From the NCBI GenBank assembly GCA_020249265.1, contig JADCGA010000017.1, positions 1 to 64,000 on the forward strand: a stretch of 64,000 nt of DNA. Reading direction: 5' to 3'. Every line of letters begins with the position of its first letter. Position 1 is the stretch's first letter. Positions 33,476-42,744 of this stretch are shown piece after piece. A program made the position numbers and the translations under genes. The notes beneath the pieces were generated by a model. The model had not been told where the DNA came from, ran no database searches, and saw only the letters and a list, made by a program, of their open reading frames with translations. The stretch comes from Roseomonas sp. (GTDB taxonomy: Bacteria; Pseudomonadota; Alphaproteobacteria; Acetobacterales; Acetobacteraceae).

Positions 33476-35557
33476 TTACGCCGACTTCGCCATGATCTCA
33501 TCCGCGATATTGCGCGGCACGGGATCGTAGTGATGGAACTGCATGGAGAAGGAAGCGCGGCCCTTCGTCATGCCGCGCAGGTTCGAAATATAGCCGAACA
33601 TTTCCTTCAGCGGCACATGCGCGCGCACGATAACGCTCGTGCCCGCCATGTCCTGGCTTTGAATCACGCCGCGGCGGCGGTTCAAGTCACCCACCACGTC
33701 GCCCACGTGATCTGATGGCGTGGTCACTTCCACATCCATGATCGGTTCCAGGATCACCGGGCCGGCCTTCTTCATGCCTTCGCGGAAGCAGGCCTTGGCG
33801 GCGATTTCAAACGCCAGCGCGCTGGAATCGACATCGTGATACTTGCCATCCACCAGGCTGTATTTGAAGTCCACAGTCGGGAAGCCGGCCAGCACGCCGG
33901 TATCGGCCTGCACCTTGATGCCCTTTTCAACGGCCGGGATGTATTCGCGCGGCACGGAACCACCAACAACGCCGTTGACGAATTCGATACCCTCGTTCCG
34001 TTCCTTCGGTTCGAAGATGATCTTCACTTCGGCGTATTGGCCCGAACCGCCCGACTGCTTCTTGTGGGTATAGGTTTCGGTATGCGGCTTGGAGATGGTT
34101 TCACGATACGCCACCTGCGGCGCGCCGATATTCGCATCCACACCATATTCGCGCTTCAGGCGGTCAATGATGATTTCCAGGTGCAATTCGCCCATGCCGG
34201 AAAGAATGGTCTGGCCGGTTTCCTGATCGGTACGAAGCCGCAGTGAAGGATCTTCCCCGGCCAGCTTCTGCAGGCCAAGGGTCATCTTCTCGACCCCTTC
34301 CTTGGTCTTTGGTTCGACCGAGATGTCAATCACCGGCACCGGGAAGGCCATACGTTCCAGGATCACCGCATCTTCCTGCGCGGCCAGCGTGTCACCCGTG
34401 CCGGTATCCTTCAGGCCCACGAAAGCCGCGATGTCGCCCGCGAAGACTTCCTTGATTTCTTCGCGCTTGTCGGCATGCATCTGGAACATGCGGCCAACGC
34501 GTTCCTTATGGCCCTTGGTGGTGTTCTGCACCTGGTCACCCGAACGCAGCACGCCGCGATAGACGCGCACAAAGGTCAAATTGCCATATTTGTCATTGAT
34601 GATCTTGAAGGCGAGGCCGGCAAAGGGCTCATCTTCATTGGCGGGGATGACACGGCGATCAGCCGTCTCGTCCTGGCCTTCTTCCGGCGCAACCTTGATG
34701 CCTTCACGATCAATCGGGGAAGGCAGGTATTCAATCACCGCATCCAGCAAAGGCTGCACGCCCTTGTTCTTGAAGGCCGTGCCGCATAGCACCGGGCGGA
34801 ACTCGCCCGAGATGGTGCCGCGCTTGATACAGCGCTTCAGCGTCTCAACGCTGACATCGCCCTTGTCGAAATATTCTTCCATCGCCGTTTCATCAATGCC
34901 GACAACGGTATCAAGCAGCTTCTGGCGATATTCCGCGGCCTTATCGGCCAAATCGGCGGGGATCGGCGCTTCGTGATACTTGGCGCCCAGTTCGTCGCCT
35001 TCCCAGATCAGCGCCTTCATTTCGACCAGGTCAACAATGCCCTGGAAAGTGTCTTCAATGCCGATCGGCAATTGCAGCGCAACCCAATTAATGCCGAGCT
35101 TTTCTGTCAGCGTTTCGGCAGCGCGGTAGAAATCGGCGCCGGTACGGTCAAGCTTGTTGATGAAGATGATGCGCGGCACATTGTAGCGGTCAGCCAGGCG
35201 CCAATTGGTCTCAGACTGCGGCTGCACGCCGGCGACACCTTCAATGATGAAGATCGCGCCATCAAGCACGCGCAAGGACCGGTTCACTTCAATATTGAAG
35301 TCAATATGGCCAGGCGTATCAATGATGTTGATGCGGTGGTCGTTCCACACGGCGGTCACGGCGGCGGAGGTAATGGTGATGCCCCGCTCACGTTCCTGGT
35401 CCATGTAATCGGTGGTGGTATTGCCTTCATGCACTTCACCGATCTTGTGGGACTTGCCGGTGTAATACAGGATGCGTTCCGTCGTGGTGGTCTTGCCCGC
35501 GTCGATATGCGCGGTGATGCCGATATTGCGGATGCGGTCTAACGGGGTACGCGCCAC
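33476..35557 (-). CDS. fusA: elongation factor G (isolated, divergent)
   Basis: From the GTG at 35557 (GGAGG site upstream) this is a full 693-residue EF-G: G1 [16 protein letters not shown]3 DTPGHIDF, G4 INKLDR, and domains II-V through [20 protein letters not shown]. It catalyses ribosomal translocation. Several positions differ from the usual sequence: [20 protein letters not shown] replaces the common [19 protein letters not shown], and INKLDR replaces VNKMDR. It is not next to rpsL, rpsG or tuf. It may be a second EF-G, or a relocated sole copy. A terminator follows. Confidence 0.85.
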   Translation of the reverse strand: MARTPLDRIRNIGITAHIDAGKTTTTERILYYTGKSHKIGEVHEGNTTTDYMDQERERGITITSAAVTAVWNDHRINIIDTPGHIDFNIEVNRSLRVLDGAIFIIEGVAGVQPQSETNWRLADRYNVPRIIFINKLDRTGADFYRAAETLTEKLGINWVALQLPIGIEDTFQGIVDLVEMKALIWEGDELGAKYHEAPIPADLADKAAEYRQKLLDTVVGIDETAMEEYFDKGDVSVETLKRCIKRGTISGEFRPVLCGTAFKNKGVQPLLDAVIEYLPSPIDREGIKVAPEEGQDETADRRVIPANEDEPFAGLAFKIINDKYGNLTFVRVYRGVLRSGDQVQNTTKGHKERVGRMFQMHADKREEIKEVFAGDIAAFVGLKDTGTGDTLAAQEDAVILERMAFPVPVIDISVEPKTKEGVEKMTLGLQKLAGEDPSLRLRTDQETGQTILSGMGELHLEIIIDRLKREYGVDANIGAPQVAYRETISKPHTETYTHKKQSGGSGQYAEVKIIFEPKERNEGIEFVNGVVGGSVPREYIPAVEKGIKVQADTGVLAGFPTVDFKYSLVDGKYHDVDSSALAFEIAAKACFREGMKKAGPVILEPIMDVEVTTPSDHVGDVVGDLNRRRGVIQSQDMAGTSVIVRAHVPLKEMFGYISNLRGMTKGRASFSMQFHHYDPVPRNIADEIMAKSA

Positions 35558-35726
35558 GGTGGGCCTCCATAAGCAAAAGCCGGACGCCCGCCCCGGCTTT
35601 CGCCGGACGCCGCCCGCCATAAGGGTTCAGGGTTTAGTCTATGGTGCGCGCTTTCTGCGATGTTCGGGCGCGGTTTGCAAGCGCAAAGGCGGCGCTGGGC
35701 TGGGTTTATTCGCCCAAAGGCGCGTT

Positions 35727-36674
35727 TCATTCCAGCCTGATCCCCTCAGCCGCGATCAGGTCACGCATTTCGGCCCGCTCGGCGGCCAGGAAACGGGCGA
35801 AGGCTTCGGGGCCGTCTGCGGCTGGCGTCAGGCCAAGCGCTTCCAGCCGGGGCGCCAAGGCCGGCTGTTCCACCGCTTCCTTGGCGGCGGCGGCCAGGCG
35901 CGCAATCACCGGGGCGGGGGTGGCGGCGGGCGCCAGAAGCCCAAGCCAATCGCCCATCTGAAATACGGCAAAACCCTGTTCGCTGATGGTCGGCAAAGCC
36001 GGGAAGACCGGGCTGCGCATAGGCGCGGAAAGCCCAAGGGCGCGCGCCTTGCCATCACGGATCAAAGGCGTGGCCAGCGCAAGCGAGGTAAAGCCGAAGG
36101 GCACATCACCACGCAGCAAGCCCGCCATCTGATCCGCCCCGCCGCGATAGGGGATATGCTCCCCTGCGATACCGGCGCGCCGCAACAGGCTTGCCGCCGC
36201 CAAATGGGTTCGCGAACCGACGCCGACACTTCCGTAGCGTGCCTCGGCTGGGTTGGCGCGGAGCCGCGTGAGCAAGCCGGGCAAATCCACCACACCATCT
36301 TCAGCGCGCGTGATCAGGATCAGCGGCAGGGTGGCCAACAGCGTCACCGGCGCAAGGTCTCTCACGTAATCGAACCCAAGCCCGCGCATGAGAAAGGGAT
36401 TGACCGATTGCCCGCCGGAATCGAGCAGGATGGTCCCGCCATCCGGCGCGGCCTGCGCTACAAAACCCGCGCCCACCGCGCCCGAAGCGCCGCTGCGGTT
36501 TTCGGGCGTCACCAGGCTGCCCAGCACTTCGCCCATGCGCGGCGCGATCAGCCGGCCCAGAATATCGGTGCTGCCGCCGGGCGGGAAAGCGATGATCATG
36601 CGAAGGGAACGCTCTGGCGTCTGGGCCAGACTCGGCGAGGCTAAAAGGCTTGCAAGAATGGCGCGTCTAAGCAT
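35727..36674 (-). CDS. tripartite tricarboxylate transporter binding protein (TctC/Bug)
   Basis: This 315-residue protein has a signal peptide (MLRRAILASLLASPSLAQ) and a Bug-type fold: LRMIIAFPPGGSTDILGRLI, SGASGAVGAGFVAQAAPDGG and EHIPYRGGADQMAGLLRGDV. These capture organic acids in the periplasm for a TctAB pump. No tctA or tctB is in the window. Bug receptors are numerous in such genomes and often orphaned. The ligand cannot be read from sequence. Confidence 0.85.
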   Translation of the reverse strand: MLRRAILASLLASPSLAQTPERSLRMIIAFPPGGSTDILGRLIAPRMGEVLGSLVTPENRSGASGAVGAGFVAQAAPDGGTILLDSGGQSVNPFLMRGLGFDYVRDLAPVTLLATLPLILITRAEDGVVDLPGLLTRLRANPAEARYGSVGVGSRTHLAAASLLRRAGIAGEHIPYRGGADQMAGLLRGDVPFGFTSLALATPLIRDGKARALGLSAPMRSPVFPALPTISEQGFAVFQMGDWLGLLAPAATPAPVIARLAAAAKEAVEQPALAPRLEALGLTPAADGPEAFARFLAAERAEMRDLIAAEGIRLE

Positions 36675-36738
36675 GGCTTCACCTGCCTTGTGCGAAATGC
36701 TTGGTCAAATGAAAAGGCAATGACAGGGCCAAGCTTTC

Positions 36739-37101
36739 TCAAGACCCGCGATAGGTCGCGTAACTCCAGGGCGAACAGAGCAGCGGCACATGGTAATGCC
36801 CTTGATCAGCCGATAAGCCCACGGCCAGCGTCACCACATCCAAATAGGGCACCTCCGCCCCCTGGCCGCGGGCGCGGAAATATTCGGCCACCGCGAAGCG
36901 CAGTTCATAGCGCCCGGGCTGGAATTCAGCGGCGCTCATCAACGGGCCTTCGGTGCGGCCATCGGCATTGGTGCGCCGCGCCACCACCAAAACCGGCGTG
37001 GGGTCCATACGCCAAAGTTCCACCACCATGCCTTCAGCCGGAATGCCCTCAGCGGTGTTCAGCACATGCGTCGAAAGGGAACCGGGTCCGCTGCGGGCCA
37101 T
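36739..37101 (-). CDS. uraH: 5-hydroxyisourate hydrolase (transthyretin-like)
   Basis: From the ATG at 37101 (GAAGGAAA site) this is a 120-residue transthyretin-fold enzyme. The family ends are visible: LSTHVLNTAEGIPAEGM near the N-terminus (catalytic His) and the C-terminal YRGS. RRTNADGRTEGPLM lies in the middle. It hydrolyses 5-hydroxyisourate in urate degradation. It follows puuD directly, whose stop lies before the ATG. A TTG at 37116 is a weaker start. Confidence 0.9.
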   Translation of the reverse strand: MARSGPGSLSTHVLNTAEGIPAEGMVVELWRMDPTPVLVVARRTNADGRTEGPLMSAAEFQPGRYELRFAVAEYFRARGQGAEVPYLDVVTLAVGLSADQGHYHVPLLCSPWSYATYRGS

Positions 37102-37112
37102 GGTGTTTTCCT

Positions 37113-38297
37113 TCAATCCAAGGGCGCGCCGGCGGCGACCCAGGCGATCAGCTTGGCGCGTTCCTCGGCCGTGATTTCGGTCATATTGCCGGGGGGCATG
37201 GCTTCGGTCTGCACCTGCTGGCGCAGGGAAGCCGCCCAGCGGCGGATTTGCGCCGGGGTTTCCATGATTACGCCCTTGGGGGCGGCGGCAATGCCCTCAA
37301 AGCTTGGGCGGGCAGCGTGGCAGTTGGCGCAGCGCGCGGCGACAATGGCCTGAACCTCGGTAAAGGGTGGCACCTCGGCGGCTGCGTAATCCTGCTTGCC
37401 GGATTGCACGATGAAAAACGCCGCGACCATGGCCGCCATCGCGCCGGCGGGCAGCCAAAGCGCGTTCCGCCCCTGTTGGCGCAGCACGAAATATTGCCGC
37501 ACCAAGGCGCCGGCCAGGCCAATCACCAGCAGGATCAGCCAATTCAGCGGGTGCTGCCAGGTCATGGGGTAATGGGGCGAGATCATGATGAAAATCACGG
37601 GCAGCGTCAGGTAGGTGTTATGCACACTCCTTTGCTTGCCCCAGCGGCCATATTTCGGGTCAGGCGTGGCGCCCGCACTCATCGCCGCGACCATTTTGCG
37701 CTGGCCGGGGATGATCACCATGGCGACATTGGCGACCATGATGGTGCCGGTCATGGCGCCCACCTGCAAAAAGGCGCCGCGGCCCGAGAATATCTTGCAG
37801 GAGACATAGGCCACCACCGCCAAAGCCACGGCGCCAATCACGCCCAAAAGCGCCTCATTCTCCCCAAGCTTGGAACGGCAGACCAGATCATAAGCCACCC
37901 AACCGCCCACTAACATGCCGGCGCTGATGCCAATGGCCTGCCAGGGGGTCAGGGGCATGACGGACGGGTCAATCAAATAGCTTGATGCCTGGCCCCAATA
38001 GATCAGCACAAAAAGCGCAAAGCCGCTGATCCAGGTCCAATAGGCTTCCCATTTGAACCAATGGAGCTTTTCCGGCAGCTTTTCCGGGGCGAGGAGGTAT
38101 TTACGCTTGTAGTAGAAGCCCCCGCCATGGATTGCCCATTGCTCACCACGTACGAGCCGGTTCTTGTCCGCCGGCGGGTCAAGCTGATTATCGAGCGCGA
38201 TGAAATAGAAGGAAGCCCCAATCCAGGCGATGCCCGTGATCAGATGCAGCCAGCGTATGGCCAGATTGACCCATTCGGAAAGGGCGGCGAAATCCAT
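37113..38297 (-). CDS. puuD: urate hydroxylase PuuD (membrane, cytochrome c-tailed)
   Basis: This 394-residue protein has about seven or eight membrane helices (LAIRWLHLITGIAWIGASFY, FALFVLIYWGQASSYL, LNWLILLVIGLAGALVRQYF) and a C-terminal cytochrome c domain with CANCH, the haem-c motif (about residue 325), plus MPPGNMTEIT. PuuD oxidises urate to 5-hydroxyisourate and passes electrons to the cytochrome. It forms a two-gene unit with uraH. The decarboxylase and allantoinase steps are not adjacent. A short gap separates it from divergent serA. Confidence 0.9.
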   Translation of the reverse strand: MDFAALSEWVNLAIRWLHLITGIAWIGASFYFIALDNQLDPPADKNRLVRGEQWAIHGGGFYYKRKYLLAPEKLPEKLHWFKWEAYWTWISGFALFVLIYWGQASSYLIDPSVMPLTPWQAIGISAGMLVGGWVAYDLVCRSKLGENEALLGVIGAVALAVVAYVSCKIFSGRGAFLQVGAMTGTIMVANVAMVIIPGQRKMVAAMSAGATPDPKYGRWGKQRSVHNTYLTLPVIFIMISPHYPMTWQHPLNWLILLVIGLAGALVRQYFVLRQQGRNALWLPAGAMAAMVAAFFIVQSGKQDYAAAEVPPFTEVQAIVAARCANCHAARPSFEGIAAAPKGVIMETPAQIRRWAASLRQQVQTEAMPPGNMTEITAEERAKLIAWVAAGAPLD

Positions 38298-38431
38298 CTT
38301 CTATCCCAGGCAATAGGCTTATGGTGCACCGCCACAATGCGTCGCAAGAGGCGATTACGGCAAGGGCTAAGGCGCGCCTGGGCGGTTTGCCCCTTGAAAC
38401 CGGGGCGAATGAGGCGCAGGAACCGCCTCCC

Positions 38432-39682
38432 ATGAGCCCCACCCGCCTCTCCCTCCCCAAGGACAAGATCAAGATCCTGTTGCTTGAGGGTATCTCCGAT
38501 AGCGCTGTCGAGCTGCTGGCCGATGCTGGCTATCGTTCCGTGAAACGCGAAACCAAGGCGCTGGATGGCCCGGTGCTGGCGCGCGCGCTGAAGGGCGTGC
38601 ATGTGCTTGGCATCCGTTCCCGCACCCAGGTGACGGAAGAAGTGCTGGCGGCGGCGGATAGGTTGATCACGATTGGCTGCTTTTGCATCGGCACCAACCA
38701 GGTGGCGCTGGAAGCGGCGGCTTCGCGCGGCATTCCGGTATTCAATGCGCCATTTTCCAATACGCGGTCGGTTGCGGAACTCACGCTTGGCGAGATCATC
38801 ATGATGATGCGCGGCGTGTTTCCGAAATCCAATGCCGCGCATCGTGGGGAATGGGACAAATCGGCGGCCAATAGCTGGGAAGTGCGCGGCAAGACGCTGG
38901 GCATTATCGGCTATGGCAATATCGGCGCGCAGCTTTCCGTGCTGGCGGAAGCCTTCGGCATGCGCGTGATCTATTTTGATCACACGACCAAGCTGCCGCA
39001 TGGCAATGCCCAGCCCATGCCGAGCCTGCATGCGCTGCTTGCCGAATCTGATGCCGTGACGGTGCATGTGCCCGAAACTGCCGAGACCATGGGCATGATC
39101 GGGGAAGCCGCGATTCGCGCCATGAAGCCAGGCGCGGTTTTTGTGAATAATGCGCGCGGTACGGTGGTGGATTTGGAAGCACTCGCGCGTGCGATGAAGG
39201 ATGGCCATGTGTTGGGCGCCGCGGTGGATGTTTTCCCCGTGGAGCCATCGCGGAATGGGGAGGCGTTTGTATCGCCCTTGCAGGGCCTGCCGAATGCGAT
39301 TTTGACACCGCATATCGGCGGCAGCACTGGGGAAGCGCAAGCGCGCATCGGCCAGGAAGTGGTGCGGAAACTGATTGATTTCTCCGACACGGCGGCGACC
39401 TTTGGCGCGGTGAATTTCCCGCAGGTGCAATTGCCGGCGCGGCCATCTGGCGCGCGTTGGACACATGCGCATCGCGATACGCCTGGTATGCTTTCGCGCA
39501 TCAATGAGATTTTCGGGCGGCGCGGGTTGAATATCTCGGCGCAGTTTCTGCAGACGGCGGGCGATATCGGCTATCTGGTAATTGACAGTGCCGAGGCGCG
39601 GAAGGAGGCTGAGGAGATTCTTGGTGAACTCCGTGAATTGCCAGGCACGATCCGCGCGCGATTGATCTACGAACGCCACTAA
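38432..39682 (+). CDS. serA: D-3-phosphoglycerate dehydrogenase
   Basis: From the ATG at 38432 this is a 416-residue E. coli-type SerA: a substrate domain with RSRTQVTEEVLAAADRL, a nucleotide-binding domain (LGIIGYGNIGAQLSVLAEAF), catalytic NNARGTVVDLEALARAM, the His in LTPHIGGSTGEAQARIG, and an ACT domain at the end (GMLSRINEIFGRRGLNISAQ). It makes 3-phosphohydroxypyruvate for serine synthesis. The ACT domain suggests serine feedback control. A longer in-frame start overlaps the region before puuD. Confidence 0.92.
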   Translation: MSPTRLSLPKDKIKILLLEGISDSAVELLADAGYRSVKRETKALDGPVLARALKGVHVLGIRSRTQVTEEVLAAADRLITIGCFCIGTNQVALEAAASRGIPVFNAPFSNTRSVAELTLGEIIMMMRGVFPKSNAAHRGEWDKSAANSWEVRGKTLGIIGYGNIGAQLSVLAEAFGMRVIYFDHTTKLPHGNAQPMPSLHALLAESDAVTVHVPETAETMGMIGEAAIRAMKPGAVFVNNARGTVVDLEALARAMKDGHVLGAAVDVFPVEPSRNGEAFVSPLQGLPNAILTPHIGGSTGEAQARIGQEVVRKLIDFSDTAATFGAVNFPQVQLPARPSGARWTHAHRDTPGMLSRINEIFGRRGLNISAQFLQTAGDIGYLVIDSAEARKEAEEILGELRELPGTIRARLIYERH

Positions 39683-39697
39683 GTTTTGGCGGGGTCT

Positions 39698-39747
39698 GGG
39701 GAGACACGGTCTCCCCGGCGGGGGTCAGGGGGCAGCGCCCCCTGTTT
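39698..39747 (+). terminator. two tandem GC-rich hairpins after serA
   Basis: GGGGAGA/TCTCCCC (39698-39704 and 39710-39716, loop CACGG) is followed by CAGGGGGC/GCCCCCTG (39726-39733 and 39737-39744, loop AGC) and TTT. The second hairpin is a likely terminator. Confidence 0.7.
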
Positions 39748-39803
39748 CCTTTCCGCTGCATTCCCGGCTAAAAGCTGTCAACTTAATCTGACACAGGTGT
39801 TTC

Positions 39804-40598
39804 ATGGATCGCACGCTTGCGGGGCGCAATGCGCTCGTTACCGGTTCAACCTCCGGCATTGGGCTTGGGATTGCGCTGCTGTTGGCCGAGGCGGGGGCCA
39901 AGGTGATGCTGAATGGCATGGGCCGGCCAGAGGATATCGCCGCCGCCCGCGCTAAGGTGGGGGCGGCGATGGGGGGCGCGGATGCGCCCTATTCGGGCGC
40001 TGATCTGTCGAAGCCTGCCGGCGTGCGCGCCATGGTGGCGGAAGCCGAAGCGGCTTTCGGTGGCGTGGATATCCTGGTGAACAATGCCGGCATCCAATTC
40101 GTGAGCCCCATCGAGGATTTCCCAGAAGACAAATGGGATGCGATCATCGCCATCAATATGTCGTCCAATTTCCACGCAACACGCGCGGCGCTGCCGGGGA
40201 TGAGGCGGCGCGGTTGGGGGCGGATCATCAATATCGCTTCCGCGCATGGGCTGGTCGCGAGCCCCTTCAAGGTTGCTTATGTGGCGGCCAAGCATGGCGT
40301 GGTGGGCATGACCAAGGTGGTGGCTTTGGAAGTCGCGGAAACACCCATCACGTGCAATGCGATCTGCCCTGGCTTTGTGCGAACACCCTTGGCGGAAGCG
40401 CAGGTGAAGCCGCTTGCGGATAAGTTTGGCATTTCGGAAGAAGCGGCGCTGCGCGATCATTTGCTGGTGAAGCAGCCATCGCGCCGCTGGATTGAGGTTG
40501 AGGATATTGCGCGCATGGCGCTTTACCTCTGCGGCCCCGGTTCTGGCGCGGTGAATGGCGCAGCGCTTTCCATTGATGGCGGCTGGATGGCTGCGTGA
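39804..40598 (+). CDS. bdhA: 3-hydroxybutyrate dehydrogenase
   Basis: This 264-residue SDR has the coenzyme motif TGSTSGIGLGIALLLAEAG near residue 12, NNAGIQFVSPIEDFPEDKW, catalytic Ser in NIASAHGLVASPFK and Tyr/Lys in YVAAKHGVVGMTKV. The length and the segment CNAICPGFVRTPLAEAQV match D-3-hydroxybutyrate dehydrogenase. It interconverts 3-hydroxybutyrate and acetoacetate. It overlaps the patatin gene by four bases, suggesting a joint role in PHB or lipid turnover. Confidence 0.85.
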   Translation: MDRTLAGRNALVTGSTSGIGLGIALLLAEAGAKVMLNGMGRPEDIAAARAKVGAAMGGADAPYSGADLSKPAGVRAMVAEAEAAFGGVDILVNNAGIQFVSPIEDFPEDKWDAIIAINMSSNFHATRAALPGMRRRGWGRIINIASAHGLVASPFKVAYVAAKHGVVGMTKVVALEVAETPITCNAICPGFVRTPLAEAQVKPLADKFGISEEAALRDHLLVKQPSRRWIEVEDIARMALYLCGPGSGAVNGAALSIDGGWMAA

Positions 40599-41698
40599 TG
40601 GACGCAAACATCCCGGCAGGGAAGGGGGCCGGGGCGCCGATGGATGACCCGGCATCGCCTGCTGTTGCGAAGCCCGTGGCGAAGAAGCGGATCAGCCTGG
40701 CCTTGCAGGGCGGCGGCACGCATGGCGCCTTCACCTGGGGTGCCATGGAACGGCTGCTGGAAGATGAACGCATAGATTTCGATGGATTTTCGGGCACCTC
40801 AGCCGGCGCCATCAATGGCGCGATGGTGGTGCAGGGCTTGATCGAAAGCGGGCCTGCCGGTGCCATCAAGGCGCTGGATCGTTTCTGGCGCAGCATGGCC
40901 GCCAATCTGGCGATGAGCCCCTTGCAGGCGCTGCCCTGGGAAAAGGCGATGTGGGGGCATGACCTGACCTGGTCCTTCGCCTATCGCACTTTTGATACGC
41001 TATCGCGCGTGCTTTCGCCCTATCAGATCAATCCCTTTCCGATCAATTACAATCCGCTACGCGATGCGCTGAAGCAGAGCATTGATTTCGAACGCTTGCG
41101 TGAAGAAACCAAGGCGCCGCGCCTGTTTGTTTCGGCCACCAATGTGCGCACCGGCAAGCCGCGCGTCTTCACGCGGCGGGAATTGGATGCGGAAGTGCTG
41201 CTGGCTTCCGCCTGCCTGCCGCAGGTCTTCAAGGCGGTGGAGATTGAAGGCGAATCCTATTGGGATGGCGGATATCTGGGTAATCCCGCGTTATGGCCGC
41301 TATATGAACAGGGCGGGCCGCCCGATATCATGCTGATCCAATTGAACCCGCAAGTGCGCGAAGAAATGCCGACGAGTGCTTCGGATATCGTCAATCGGCT
41401 GAATGAAATCACCTTCAATGGCAGCCTGATGGCCGAAATGCGCGCGATTGATTTCGTGCAGCGGCTATTGGATGCGGGGCGCTTGGAACAGCCGCGCTAT
41501 CGGCGCCTGTTCATTCATTTGATCGAGGATGAGGACAGGCTGCGGTCCTTCAAGCTTTCGACTAAATTCAATGGTGATTGGGAATTTCTGTGCATGCTGC
41601 GCCAATTCGGGCGCGAAGCGGCAGAGAAATGGCTGACAGAACATTTTGACAAGCTCGGCCGTGAAAGTAGCGTGGATATCCGGGAACGTTTTCTGTGA
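40595..41698 (+). CDS. patatin-like phospholipase
   Basis: This 367-residue protein has the patatin catalytic dyad: the nucleophile Ser in FSGTSAGAINGAM (GxSxG) and the Asp in the DGG of YWDGGYLGNPAL, plus the oxyanion GGG in LALQGGGTHGAFTWGA near the N-terminus. It overlaps bdhA with an ATGA, and tam starts within its stop. Patatin proteins hydrolyse lipid acyl esters; next to bdhA, a role with PHB granules is possible but unproven. No signal peptide is visible. Confidence 0.87.
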   Translation: MMDANIPAGKGAGAPMDDPASPAVAKPVAKKRISLALQGGGTHGAFTWGAMERLLEDERIDFDGFSGTSAGAINGAMVVQGLIESGPAGAIKALDRFWRSMAANLAMSPLQALPWEKAMWGHDLTWSFAYRTFDTLSRVLSPYQINPFPINYNPLRDALKQSIDFERLREETKAPRLFVSATNVRTGKPRVFTRRELDAEVLLASACLPQVFKAVEIEGESYWDGGYLGNPALWPLYEQGGPPDIMLIQLNPQVREEMPTSASDIVNRLNEITFNGSLMAEMRAIDFVQRLLDAGRLEQPRYRRLFIHLIEDEDRLRSFKLSTKFNGDWEFLCMLRQFGREAAEKWLTEHFDKLGRESSVDIRERFL

Positions 41699-42471
41699 CG
41701 CGCAAGGATATTTGGGACGCCAAGACCTATTTGCAGTTTGAGGATGAAAGGCTGCGCCCGGCGCTAGATTTGATTGCGCGCATTCCCCATGCGGCGCCGA
41801 AGCTTGTGGTGGATTTGGGCTGCGGTGCAGGCAATGCGCTGCCGGTATTGGCGGCGCGCTTTCTCGGCGCGCGGGTGATGGGGGTGGATGGCAGCGCGGC
41901 CATGCTCGCCAAGGCCGCGGCGGCAGGGTTTGAGACGGCGCAGGCGGATATCAGCACCTGGAAGCCTGAAGCGCCCGTGGATGTGATTTTCAGCAATGCC
42001 GCGCTGCAATGGCTGGATGGGCATGAGGCGCTGTTTCCGCGCCTGTTGGACTGCCTTGCCCCTGGCGGCGTGCTGGCCGTGCAAATGCCATCCATGCATG
42101 CGGCACCCCTGCGCGCGGAACAGGATAGGATTGCGCGGGCAGGGCCTTGGGCGGAGGTGTTGCGCCGCGTGAAAAGCGCGCCCGCCATTTTGGCGCCGGA
42201 AGTGTATTATGCGCTGCTCTCGCCGCGTGTTTCGGCGCTTGAGATGTGGGTGACGGAATATATCCATGTATTGCGCGGCGAAGACCCGGTGCTGCGCTGG
42301 GCCATGGGAACAAGCCTACGGCCTTTTCTGGATGCGCTGGGCGCGGAAGGGAGCAAGGGTTTCTTGGCGGCCTATGCGGCGGCGATGCGCGCGGCCTATC
42401 CGCCTGAGGCGGATGGGGCGGTGCTGCTGCCGTTTCGGCGGTTGTTTTTGCTGGCGCGAAAGCTATCTTAA
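41695..42471 (+). CDS. tam: trans-aconitate 2-methyltransferase
   Basis: This 258-residue SAM-dependent methyltransferase shows LVVDLGCGAGNALPVLAARF (SAM loop), GVDGSAAMLAKAAAAGFETA, and a Tam-like middle (FSNAALQWLDGHEALFPRL). Tam methylates trans-aconitate, a by-product that inhibits aconitase. It starts with a GTG overlapping the patatin stop. The Tam call rests on the FSNAALQWLDGHEALFPRLL-type block and length. Confidence 0.82.
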   Translation: MTRKDIWDAKTYLQFEDERLRPALDLIARIPHAAPKLVVDLGCGAGNALPVLAARFLGARVMGVDGSAAMLAKAAAAGFETAQADISTWKPEAPVDVIFSNAALQWLDGHEALFPRLLDCLAPGGVLAVQMPSMHAAPLRAEQDRIARAGPWAEVLRRVKSAPAILAPEVYYALLSPRVSALEMWVTEYIHVLRGEDPVLRWAMGTSLRPFLDALGAEGSKGFLAAYAAAMRAAYPPEADGAVLLPFRRLFLLARKLS

Positions 42472-42744
42472 CCGCAATCATGATCCGCCACCCAGCCAGA
42501 TGGTTATGCGGCGCGGATTGACGCGCCTTCACGATATCACCCGAGACATGCACAACCAGATATGTTCAGGGGTGGTAGCCCCATGCGCCAGATGGCCATG
42601 CCCAACCCGTGAGGAAGCGGTCGCGCCCGCAGTCAATCGAATGGCGCTTTTGGTCACAAGCAACGCCGCGCCTTTCGCTCAAAACACATGACGCATTGAA
42701 ACGCAGCCGCTAGAGTTTTCCGGGCAAAATCGCAGGGGGAGTCC

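Noticed and set aside
38240-39679. A 479-codon minus-strand frame opposite serA
   Set aside because: serA is a complete family member on the plus strand. The opposite frame is His/Arg-rich low-complexity text typical of high-GC antisense frames.
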